IMG/VR virus record: IMGVR_UViG_3300007734_000861
Coordinates: 1 to 29,959 of that record
Length of the DNA: 29,959 nucleotides
DNA from: a virus
Strand: one strand, 5' to 3'
In this document: positions 12,783-20,592 of the stretch, one piece after another
Layout: each line of letters starts with the position of its first letter
Numbering within the stretch: position 1 is the stretch's first letter
The notes under the pieces: generated by a model
Seen by the model: only the letters and a program-made list of their open reading frames with translations
What the model was told of the DNA's origin: nothing
The model's database searches: none
Translations under genes and position numbers: made by a program

Positions 12783-14333
12783 ATGGGAAACAATTTAAGA
12801 CCGGTTGGTAGCGAAAAACTACAAGGAATGGAGAAAATCCAACGTATTATGGAAATCGCTAGATACAAAGAAAATATACCTACACCTATTAATGAGGATA
12901 AATCTACTGAATATACTAAAGTTTTAGCTAACGGTAAAACTTATAAAATTGATAAAGAAAAAAGTGGTTACATTATTAAATGTAGTTTAACTGAATCAAC
13001 AAATGAGTTTGATTATATGGAGCCTATGAAAAATAGAAAATACTATTCATCATATTCTCAAGCGTTAAAAAGACTTAATTTAGTTGCTAAAGAAGTTAAT
13101 GTTAATGAAGGTAACGAAAAGAATGTTAATTTATTTTACGAAAGTCCTCAAGAGGCTACTAAGTATATTTTAAAAATGAATGGTGGTGAAACATCAGAAC
13201 AAGCGGCACCAGCTCCGGCACCTGCACCAGCTCCGGCACCTGCACCAGCTCCTGCTCCGGCACCTGAACCTGCTCCTGAACCAGCACCACAAGAACCTGA
13301 AGACATTGATGTAGATGTTGATTTAGAAGATGATGACAACGAAGAAGTTACTTTAAAATCAATTCAAAAATTAACAGGTAAATTGGCTCAAAAATTAAGA
13401 GCGTTCCAAGAAACTGAAGAAGGTCAACAAGAAATGACTTCTAAAGATTCAAAATATGTAATTAACTCAATTTTATCGGCATTAGATTTGGATTCAATGG
13501 AAGAAGAAGATAAAGAAGAAATTGTTGATAAAATAGAAGGAACTGAAGATGAAGGTATGGGTGATTTTAATCCGGACGAAATGGGTGATGAAGAACCTGA
13601 CTTTGGAGGTGAAGAAACTCCTGAATCTCCTGAAGGTGAAATGGGTGAAAGTTTTATGCACGATGATGTTGAAGAAGACAATCCTGATGATTACGATTTT
13701 GATTTATCAAAATTTGATTTAGAAGATGGTGATGATGAGTTTGAAGAACTTGATATTAAACCAAGACATCCAAAACATAGAAGTTTACACCATCCACATA
13801 TTGAACCTCATCACGCAGGTCACCTTGAAGATATGATTGAAGGAATTTTTACTGAATCTAAAGTTGATAAAATTATTGAGGGTTATTTTAAAATAGATTC
13901 AAATGAAAAAAAATTATTAGAGTCTAAGAAAAAACAAGCTAAGGTAAATGCTGAAAGTAAAAGAAGAGAAGATATGAAAGGTAAAAAATGTAAGACTTGT
14001 GGTAAAGGTACTTACCAAGATGAATCTTACATGGATGATTTAAAGGGAATTCTTCATTGTACTAACTGTGATGAGAAAATTCAAAGATATAAGTCAAATG
14101 AAAACAATATGAAATACACAACTACATTAGAAGGATTCGTAAATGAAAGTAAAAAAGTTAAAATTAATAAAATCAAACAATTATCTGAAAGTATTTCTCA
14201 AGAAGTTGGTGCAAGAAAATTAATGGAAAAATATCCAAACGCTAAATTGATTGGTAAAACAAACAGACAAAACTTGGTATTTGAAATGAATAACAAACAA
14301 TTAAGAGTTAATACAAAAGGTCAGATTATATAA
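12783..14333 (+). CDS. Predicted virion or assembly protein with zinc ribbon, 516 aa
   Basis: The exact family is not recognised, but its place at the head of the terminase operon suggests a structural or assembly role. The N-terminus has a helical stretch (EKIQRIMEIARYKEN) and then TPINE-D, with I-N-E (36-38) as a candidate prohead-protease site. A Pro-Ala run (about 140-172) forms an extended linker, followed by a very acidic stretch. A conserved-looking helical unit (SIQKLTGKLAQKLRAF, YVINSILSALDLD) comes next, then more acidic sequence and a His-rich patch (HPKHRSLHHPHIEPHHAGH). Finally there is a zinc ribbon with C403, C406, C426 and C429. The stop overlaps the next start (TAATG). Confidence 0.75.
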   Translation: MGNNLRPVGSEKLQGMEKIQRIMEIARYKENIPTPINEDKSTEYTKVLANGKTYKIDKEKSGYIIKCSLTESTNEFDYMEPMKNRKYYSSYSQALKRLNLVAKEVNVNEGNEKNVNLFYESPQEATKYILKMNGGETSEQAAPAPAPAPAPAPAPAPAPAPEPAPEPAPQEPEDIDVDVDLEDDDNEEVTLKSIQKLTGKLAQKLRAFQETEEGQQEMTSKDSKYVINSILSALDLDSMEEEDKEEIVDKIEGTEDEGMGDFNPDEMGDEEPDFGGEETPESPEGEMGESFMHDDVEEDNPDDYDFDLSKFDLEDGDDEFEELDIKPRHPKHRSLHHPHIEPHHAGHLEDMIEGIFTESKVDKIIEGYFKIDSNEKKLLESKKKQAKVNAESKRREDMKGKKCKTCGKGTYQDESYMDDLKGILHCTNCDEKIQRYKSNENNMKYTTTLEGFVNESKKVKINKIKQLSESISQEVGARKLMEKYPNAKLIGKTNRQNLVFEMNNKQLRVNTKGQII

Positions 14334-14743
14334 TGAGTTATTTAATATATGTTAATGAATTAGGTCCTAACTATAAGGGTGATAACATATATGAATTTAT
14401 TTTCTCGGATAGTTCTGAAGATGTTTGGGGTGAAGCTTGGGAATCAAAACCATCAAATGGTTACCCACTCCCACCGGACATAGAACACATTAAAAAAGTA
14501 GGAGTTTTGAAGAATGACCAAATCACAATGTCAGTAATTCAAAACTCTGACTATTTTTCAATGATAGATTCAATGGATGATATAATCGCATTATGTTGGG
14601 AAAATGAGAGTGAAGATGTTGATTTCACTCGACAAAAAAGATTGGTTTTTAAGTTTGGAGAAACAGAACAATCAGTCAAAGATAAATTATACGAAAGAGA
14701 TATCGTATTGGAATTTGAAAAAACAATTGAATATGAACACTAA
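14333..14743 (+). CDS. Hypothetical protein in the terminase operon, 136 aa
   Basis: The family is not recognised. The 136-residue acidic protein starts with strands (YLIYVNELG, IYEFIFSD). A Trp-rich segment (VWGEAWESKPSNGYPLPPDIEHI) follows, then a strand-helix part (KVGVLKNDQITMSVI) and a segment with SMDDIIALCWENES. The C-terminal part (LVFKFGETEQSVKDKLYERDI) could be another strand-helix unit. The start shares one base with the preceding stop and the end overlaps the next gene by 11 bases, so translation is coupled in the virion operon. It is probably a small structural or chaperone-like protein of the head or neck. Confidence 0.78.
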   Translation: MSYLIYVNELGPNYKGDNIYEFIFSDSSEDVWGEAWESKPSNGYPLPPDIEHIKKVGVLKNDQITMSVIQNSDYFSMIDSMDDIIALCWENESEDVDFTRQKRLVFKFGETEQSVKDKLYERDIVLEFEKTIEYEH

Positions 14744-15731
14744 TCAGAAAAAATTAAAACTAGTGATGGAGGGGATTAAAGCCTCTACTCTAAATAAAAT
14801 GACCGATAGTCAGGTTGATGTGTTGTTCAGTAAATTACAAGAACAAGTTACTGAGGTACCCGGTAAAAAAACATATAAAGTAGGGCCAGCAGGTGGTAAG
14901 GTTGGTAATTTAAATATTACACAAGACCCGAGCACTAAAGAAGTTATGGTAACTGCTACGGAAAGTGAAATTGATGAGGACGCGGATTTAGATGATTCTG
15001 CTGAAAAAGATAGTGGTTTTGACCCTTACGCAGGTAATAGTGTTGGAAACAATGATGGTCCATCTAAAGATGATGGATTTGGTGGTGGATATAATGGAAT
15101 GGGTATGTTTGAAGAAAAAGAAATTGACGAAAAATTTGAATCAAAAAAACAACAAAAATATTTTTTTGCTAAATGTGGTGACGGAAAAACAAAAGAACAA
15201 AAAAAATGGTGTAAAATGGCCGATGAGTTTGGAAAAAAGACTAACTTTGCTAAACTTCCTGAAAAGAAAACAGAAACAAAAGAAAATTATCAAGAAATGG
15301 TTAGTGGTGCATTAAATAAAATTGCAATGTCTAAATTAGGTCAGATAAAACCAACTGTTACTATGGGAGAAAGTAAAATTGAAAAAGAAATTATGAGACT
15401 TGTAGAAAAACACATTACACCAAAAATGTCTAAAAAAGATTTTCAAAATCTTTTAGAAGGAGACACAAAAACTGCTCCGGCAAAACCAAAGGTTAGTCCG
15501 GGAGTAAAACCAAAACACCCATTCCAACCGGACCCTAATAAAAAAGGAGCTCCAAAAGCGAAGAAAAGAGTGATGGACAAGGATACAAAAACTGCACCGG
15601 CAAAACCAAAAGTTAATCCTGGTACTACACCAAAACATCCTTTTGCTCCGGACCCTAATAAACAAGGAGCTCCAAAGGCGATTAAAAAAGGATTACCAAG
15701 TTTTTTAAAATTTAATCAGTTAGGTCTTTAA
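14733..15731 (+). CDS. Predicted virion or assembly protein with tandem Pro/Lys repeats, 332 aa
   Basis: The start at 14733 (MNTNQKKLKLVMEG) is preferred to 14604 because it overlaps the previous gene only at its end. The N-terminal 40 residues are helical and contain KLQE-Q, with L-Q-E (35-37) as a possible prohead-protease site. The middle is acidic and Gly/Asp rich (DDGFGGGYNGMGMF), followed by a basic unit with two Cys (FFAKCGDGKTKEQKKWC). The C-terminus carries two tandem copies of about 36 residues, each with KTAPAKPKV and KHPF-x-PDPNK-x-GAPKA. The repeats are also visible in the DNA (about 15461-15690). No function is recognised. It belongs to the operon ending in terminase. Confidence 0.75.
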   Translation: MNTNQKKLKLVMEGIKASTLNKMTDSQVDVLFSKLQEQVTEVPGKKTYKVGPAGGKVGNLNITQDPSTKEVMVTATESEIDEDADLDDSAEKDSGFDPYAGNSVGNNDGPSKDDGFGGGYNGMGMFEEKEIDEKFESKKQQKYFFAKCGDGKTKEQKKWCKMADEFGKKTNFAKLPEKKTETKENYQEMVSGALNKIAMSKLGQIKPTVTMGESKIEKEIMRLVEKHITPKMSKKDFQNLLEGDTKTAPAKPKVSPGVKPKHPFQPDPNKKGAPKAKKRVMDKDTKTAPAKPKVNPGTTPKHPFAPDPNKQGAPKAIKKGLPSFLKFNQLGL

Positions 15732-15742
15732 TCAAAATAGTT

Positions 15743-17134
15743 ATGAGTGTAAATTTAAAAATGGAAAAAATATTAAAAGTCAAAGGTGGGTTAGATAAAA
15801 AATTGGTTAATGAAGGATTAACTAATAACCAACAAACTATGTTAAACGAAATTAATCGTCGTTTAAATGAAGCTCCTGTTAGTTATGAAGGTCCTGAAAA
15901 AATGGAACCGGGAATTGAAAGACAAATCAATCAAAGAAAAACTCCGTATGCCGAACACCCTGCGTTACCACAAGATGGTGATAGAGATTTTGTTGAGATG
16001 ATATCTTCTCAACGATTTAAGGACTCTGTAGATAAAGTAAGAAGATTTTTAGGTGATACAACACCAATACAAGGAGATAATCCAATGATGGGACTAATGA
16101 GTTCTGTTATGGGTAGTTTACAACAAATTAAAAGAGTTGAAGTTCAACACAAAGAATATCTTGAAAACTTAGCGGTTGATTTAGTTAAAAAAGAATTAGG
16201 TATTCCTGAAGGACAATTGCAATTTGATGTTGAATTAGTTAATGGTCCAATGGGAGCTTCCGAAGGAATGCAAACTCAACCTGAGCAACCGGATGAAGAA
16301 GAAGTTGAAGAAGCGTTCAAAGAAGGTGAAGAACACCAAGAAGAAATAGAAGACTTTATGGATTCTATGGAGAAATTTAATTTAGAGAAAGCGAAAAGAA
16401 GAATGATTAATTCATTAGTTCAAGGTGCGGCATTTAAAGGTGGTCATATGTATACGTTAGTTAGTGATGAAATAAATAGATTAAGTCCAAACTTATTAAA
16501 TTTATACGGTGTAACGCAATCACTAATGGAACATTTATATTGGTTATATCCGGATATGGAAAATATGGCCGGTGGAGGTGGTGGTCAAATGGGACAATCA
16601 GAATCTGACCCTGAAACTGACCCACCAACAATTAAAGCGAAAGCATTTACCTTCCCGTTATTAGTTCACGAGATAGTTAAAGGTATTTATTCATTATATG
16701 GTGACCAAGGATTACCAAATGACCCTGTTCAAAGAAGTATGGTTGTTGGTGCTGAAGATACATTACCATCAGAAATATGGGATTCAAGATTGGGTCCAAT
16801 ATTTTGGGAAAAATTTAGAGAATCGTGGCCTGACAAATTATATGAAGATGACCAAAGACACCTTCAACAATATTTATTTATGAAACTATCTCAACTAGAG
16901 GCAAAAGATTTTATAGTATTGTCAAAAGCTATTATGGCTGATAAACCTGAAGCAAAAGAGGTAATAAATAGAATGGTTAACGAAATCGTTGAAATCCTTA
17001 AGAAACACGAATACGAAACAAAAATGTCTGATGATGACAATGATGATGAGGACGATAATGAAAATTATGGAGATTACGGATTTGATGACTTAGATGACTT
17101 AGACGATATTGATTTATCTTCGTTAGGATTCTAA
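15743..17134 (+). CDS. Predicted virion or assembly protein upstream of terminase, 463 aa
   Basis: The family is not recognised. The N-terminus has two L-N-E sites (MLNE at about 33-36 and RLNE at 40-43), followed by a Pro-rich stretch (APVSYEGPEKMEPG), so it too could be trimmed by the prohead protease. The rest is mostly helical (FVEMISSQRFKDSVDKVRRFL, MMGLMSSVMGSLQQIKRVE). It has acidic loops, a Gly run (AGGGGGQMG), a large predicted globular part (HEIVKGIYSLYGDQG, RLGPIFWEKFRESWPD) and a strongly acidic C-terminus (DDDNDDEDDNENYGD, LDDLDDIDLSSLGF). Lying directly before terminase, it may act in head assembly or at the packaging vertex. That is inference from position. Confidence 0.77.
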   Translation: MSVNLKMEKILKVKGGLDKKLVNEGLTNNQQTMLNEINRRLNEAPVSYEGPEKMEPGIERQINQRKTPYAEHPALPQDGDRDFVEMISSQRFKDSVDKVRRFLGDTTPIQGDNPMMGLMSSVMGSLQQIKRVEVQHKEYLENLAVDLVKKELGIPEGQLQFDVELVNGPMGASEGMQTQPEQPDEEEVEEAFKEGEEHQEEIEDFMDSMEKFNLEKAKRRMINSLVQGAAFKGGHMYTLVSDEINRLSPNLLNLYGVTQSLMEHLYWLYPDMENMAGGGGGQMGQSESDPETDPPTIKAKAFTFPLLVHEIVKGIYSLYGDQGLPNDPVQRSMVVGAEDTLPSEIWDSRLGPIFWEKFRESWPDKLYEDDQRHLQQYLFMKLSQLEAKDFIVLSKAIMADKPEAKEVINRMVNEIVEILKKHEYETKMSDDDNDDEDDNENYGDYGFDDLDDLDDIDLSSLGF

Positions 17135-17155
17135 AAATTACCGACAACATTATGT

Positions 17156-18922
17156 ATGTCAAATTTAACAAGAGAACAAGTACTTATTGAGTACGTAAAA
17201 TGTAGTAGAGATATTGAATACGCCCTTAAAACGTATTTAGAAACTTACGATAACACCGTTAAAAAATATGTTCCATTAGAACTTTTTCCGGACCAAGTAA
17301 CATTACTTAATGATTACGAAGAATACAATGAAAATATAGCTTTAAAATACAGACAGGCCGGGGTATCAACCGTTACCGCGGCTTGGATGTCTAAAAAACT
17401 AGTATTTGCAAGAAAAGAAACTCCCGAGAAAATATTGATTATCGCCAATAAGTTGGATACTTCATTGGAGATGGCAAACAAAATTAAATCCTTTGTTGGT
17501 CAATGGCCATCTTGGACGGGTATAGATTTTGATAAAGCAAAAAATTCACAAAGACACTATAAATTAACAAATGGATGTGAGGTCAAAGCCGTTGCAACAT
17601 CTAAGGATGCCTTGCGTGGATTTACACCTACGATACTTGTATTTGATGAGGCGGCGTTTATTGAAGCCGATAGTGACTTTTGGTCTGCCTGTATGGCGTC
17701 CCTATCTACGGGGGGTAAAGTAATTGTGATTTCAACACCAAATGGTTATGACGCAATTTACTATGAAATATATGACCAAGCGTTACGTAATATGAATGAC
17801 TTCAAAATTACGGAGATGTTTTGGTATAGAGACCCTAGATATACAAAAGATTTATATTTTGTTAAAACGGAAAACATAATCCATTATTTATTAAACAAAG
17901 AAGAATATAACCCTAATGATTTTATTGATTGGGGTAGTAAATCATATGATGCAAGAAACTTTGATGATGTTAAATTACTAATGGCTGACGGATACAAACC
18001 CTGTTCATCTTGGTTTGAGGCGATGGTAAAGAAATTAAAATACGATAAACGTAAAGTATCTCAGGAGTTGGAATGTAACTTCTTAGGTTCCGGAGATAAT
18101 GTATTTGATTCTCTTATGATGCAAAATATTCGTGAAAATATGGTTCTTGAACCTATTAGTAAAATGATGGGTAATGCTCTTTGGATTTGGAAAGACCCAA
18201 TTGTTGGTCATAAATACATTATGGGTGTCGATGTTTCCCGTGGGGATTCTGAAGATTTTAGTTCATTTCAAATTATAGATTTTGATACCCAAGAACAAGT
18301 TGCGGAATATGTGGGAAAATTACCTCCTGATACAATGGCGGAAATTTGTCATAAATGGGCAACAATATATTCTTGTTTTGTGGTAATTGATATCACCGGT
18401 GGAATGGGTGTTTCAACCGCCAGAAAACTACAAGAAATGAATTATAGGGATTTATATGTTGATGGTCTTGATTTGTCAAACAAATGGAAATATGACCCAA
18501 AAGCAATGGATAAAATTCCTGGAATAAATTTTAACAATAAAAGGGTTCAAATTATTGCGTCATTTGAAGAAGTGATGAGACATAAATTTAGAATTTATAG
18601 TGCTCGTTTATACAACGAGATGAATACCTTTGTTTATATCAATGGTCGTCCTGACCACCAAAAAGGACATCACGATGACTTAATTATGTCAATTGCGATG
18701 GCAACTTACGTCGCAGAATCTTCTTTTAGTAAATTAAGTAAGGTTACCGAACAAACCAAAGCAATGATTGATTCTTGGTCTGTGAGTAATAATGAAGCAA
18801 TTAAAGAGAATATTAATTTTGACCCTGTTATTCCACATTACCAAGATAGAATTAATCAATTTGGTAGCCAACAAGTTAGTCGTGAAGATTATCAAAAATA
18901 TGGTTGGTTATTTGGTATGTGA
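17156..18922 (+). CDS. Terminase large subunit (T4 gp17-like), 588 aa
   Basis: TerL is the DNA-packaging ATPase and headful nuclease. The ATPase part shows a P-loop KYRQAGVST (64-72), Walker B TILVFDE (158-164) and the coupling motif ISTPNG (191-196). The P-loop lacks the usual Lys after the last Gly; K64 at its start probably serves, as in other deviant terminase P-loops. The nuclease part has an RNase H-like acid set: D358 in MGVDVSRG, D411 in VVIDITGG and D506/D507 in HHDDLIMS. The 588 residues are close to T4 gp17 (610). It is the last gene of the 12743 operon, 21 bases after the 463-residue gene, and is followed by a late-type box for the surface-protein genes. Confidence 0.95.
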   Translation: MSNLTREQVLIEYVKCSRDIEYALKTYLETYDNTVKKYVPLELFPDQVTLLNDYEEYNENIALKYRQAGVSTVTAAWMSKKLVFARKETPEKILIIANKLDTSLEMANKIKSFVGQWPSWTGIDFDKAKNSQRHYKLTNGCEVKAVATSKDALRGFTPTILVFDEAAFIEADSDFWSACMASLSTGGKVIVISTPNGYDAIYYEIYDQALRNMNDFKITEMFWYRDPRYTKDLYFVKTENIIHYLLNKEEYNPNDFIDWGSKSYDARNFDDVKLLMADGYKPCSSWFEAMVKKLKYDKRKVSQELECNFLGSGDNVFDSLMMQNIRENMVLEPISKMMGNALWIWKDPIVGHKYIMGVDVSRGDSEDFSSFQIIDFDTQEQVAEYVGKLPPDTMAEICHKWATIYSCFVVIDITGGMGVSTARKLQEMNYRDLYVDGLDLSNKWKYDPKAMDKIPGINFNNKRVQIIASFEEVMRHKFRIYSARLYNEMNTFVYINGRPDHQKGHHDDLIMSIAMATYVAESSFSKLSKVTEQTKAMIDSWSVSNNEAIKENINFDPVIPHYQDRINQFGSQQVSREDYQKYGWLFGM

Positions 18923-18924
18923 TA

Positions 18925-18933
18925 ATATTTATT
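18925..18933 (+). promoter_or_regulatory. Candidate late-promoter box ATATTTATT
   Basis: The box lies two bases after the terminase stop and 12 bases before the ATG at 18946. It should drive the two Pro/Thr-rich surface-type genes. Confidence 0.55.
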
Positions 18934-18945
18934 TAAAAAGAATAA

Positions 18946-20580
18946 ATGGGTATCTCAGATAGAAAGAGAAGTATTGAAGTTCCAGTTAGTATAAATCTAG
19001 ATTTAACACAAGAAACAAAACCAAACCAAGTAATTGTTCAAAACAATTTTAAGGGGGGTGATTTTGTTAGTAGAAAAAAATCAGGTAATATTATTGCGGG
19101 CTCAAAACTTAATGTGGATGGTCAAGGGATTTTTACTGTTAAAAATGGTGATAACAATAATATTAAAAAATATTTTCCTAAACCTACCCCTGTAAGTGAA
19201 GGTAATCCTCCGACTCCAACACCAACTCAAACTCCAACTAATACACCAACAAATACGACAACTCCAACAGTAACACCAACAGTAACTCCAACAACAACAA
19301 TATTGTATTGTGATATAAATTATTATGTTCCGGCAACACCAACTCCAACACCAACACCAACCAATACTATAACACCAACGGTAACATCAACAGTAACTCA
19401 AACACCAACTCAAACTAATACTCCGACAGTAACATCAACATTAACTCAAACACCAACTCAAACAAATACTCCAACAATAACTAATACACCAACCAATACA
19501 ATAACACCATCTCAAACTCCAACATATACGCCAACAAAAACAATGACTCCAACACCAACATCTACAATTGGTTCCACACCTCCTGTAACTCCGACTCAAA
19601 CATCAACGCCTACTCAAACAAGTACTAACACACCAACACCAAGTACTACAACTACAATGACACCTACAACTACAATGACACCTACAATGACACCTACAAG
19701 AACAATGACACCTACAATGACACCTACAATGACACCTACAAATACAAACACACCTACAAATTCAATGACGCCAACTCCAACACCGACAAATAGTGTTACT
19801 TGTAATTGTTTAACATTTGTTAATAATTCATCTCTTATGTTACCGTATAACTATACTGATTGTAACGGTAATAATATTAGTCGTATAATTCATAACAATC
19901 AAACAATAACTGTTTGTGGAACAAATCCAGAATCACCTAAAGAGGTTAACATAACAATTGGTGTTTGTAATGAAACTTGTATTGTTGATTGTTTTGAATA
20001 TACTGTAACATTAACTAGTGAAATTCGTTGTGTATTTACATTGACACCTTGTTGTGATAACAAAATAGCGTCTCCTTATATTTTAACATCAATAGAAGGG
20101 TCAGTAACATTCTACTCTACAACATATCCGGTAATTACAGAGGGTGCCGGTATTATTGATGATAATGGAACCGCTTGTGCGAAATCGTGTAATACATATG
20201 ATGTGTATTCTGAAATTGGTAGTACAATAATATTCCAACCTTGTTGTGGTGAATTAAGAACATCTCCGTATGTGATATTACCTAAGGATTCAAAACCACT
20301 TGTAATATGTTCAGCAATATTACCTAATAGTGATTATAAAAATAGTAAAATTGAAAATAAAGGTAAGTGTCCGTCTTGTGCCGTGAATTGTGATAGATAT
20401 GATGTAGATGCACCAGTTAATACCACAATAACATTTAACCCTTGTTGTGGTGAAGAAAAAAAATCTCCGTATGTGATACAGGAAGATGATTTATTACCAA
20501 TTGGATTATGTTCATCAACAACACCAGGTATTGACACTTTTGGTAGTGTTACTAAAATTGGTCAGTGTCCATCTTGTTAA
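18946..20580 (+). CDS. Pro/Thr-linker, Cys-rich surface-type virion protein, 544 aa
   Basis: The protein has three parts. Residues 1-78 form a soluble N-terminal unit ([21 protein letters not shown]) that may anchor it to the capsid or tail. Residues about 79-284 are a long Pro/Thr repeat of PTPT, TPTQT and MTPT units, expected to be an extended stalk. Residues 286-544 are Cys-rich, with three related units containing PCC followed by SPY (TPCCDNK..SPY, QPCCGEL..SPY, NPCCGEE..SPY), ending in PSC. The family of these units is not recognised. There is no signal peptide. Its place between terminase and portal, where T4 has tail sheath and tube genes, suggests a virion decoration or fibre, possibly binding host surface glycans. 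The next gene is 12 bases downstream. Confidence 0.8.
   Translation: MGISDRKRSIEVPVSINLDLTQETKPNQVIVQNNFKGGDFVSRKKSGNIIAGSKLNVDGQGIFTVKNGDNNNIKKYFPKPTPVSEGNPPTPTPTQTPTNTPTNTTTPTVTPTVTPTTTILYCDINYYVPATPTPTPTPTNTITPTVTSTVTQTPTQTNTPTVTSTLTQTPTQTNTPTITNTPTNTITPSQTPTYTPTKTMTPTPTSTIGSTPPVTPTQTSTPTQTSTNTPTPSTTTTMTPTTTMTPTMTPTRTMTPTMTPTMTPTNTNTPTNSMTPTPTPTNSVTCNCLTFVNNSSLMLPYNYTDCNGNNISRIIHNNQTITVCGTNPESPKEVNITIGVCNETCIVDCFEYTVTLTSEIRCVFTLTPCCDNKIASPYILTSIEGSVTFYSTTYPVITEGAGIIDDNGTACAKSCNTYDVYSEIGSTIIFQPCCGELRTSPYVILPKDSKPLVICSAILPNSDYKNSKIENKGKCPSCAVNCDRYDVDAPVNTTITFNPCCGEEKKSPYVIQEDDLLPIGLCSSTTPGIDTFGSVTKIGQCPSC
19180..19794 (+). repeat. Pro/Thr-coding imperfect tandem repeat, first copy
   Basis: Degenerate short repeats such as ACTCCAACACCAAC and ACAATGACACCTAC (several copies near 19655-19740) encode the PT stalk. 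A block around TATTGGTTCCACACC-like sequence coding [19 protein letters not shown] is shared with the next gene. Confidence 0.9.
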
Positions 20581-20592
20581 AAATAAAAAATT

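Noticed and set aside
13148-13339. Minus-strand Gly/Ala/Ser frame
   Set aside because: It is the shadow of the Pro-Ala repeat in the 12783 gene.
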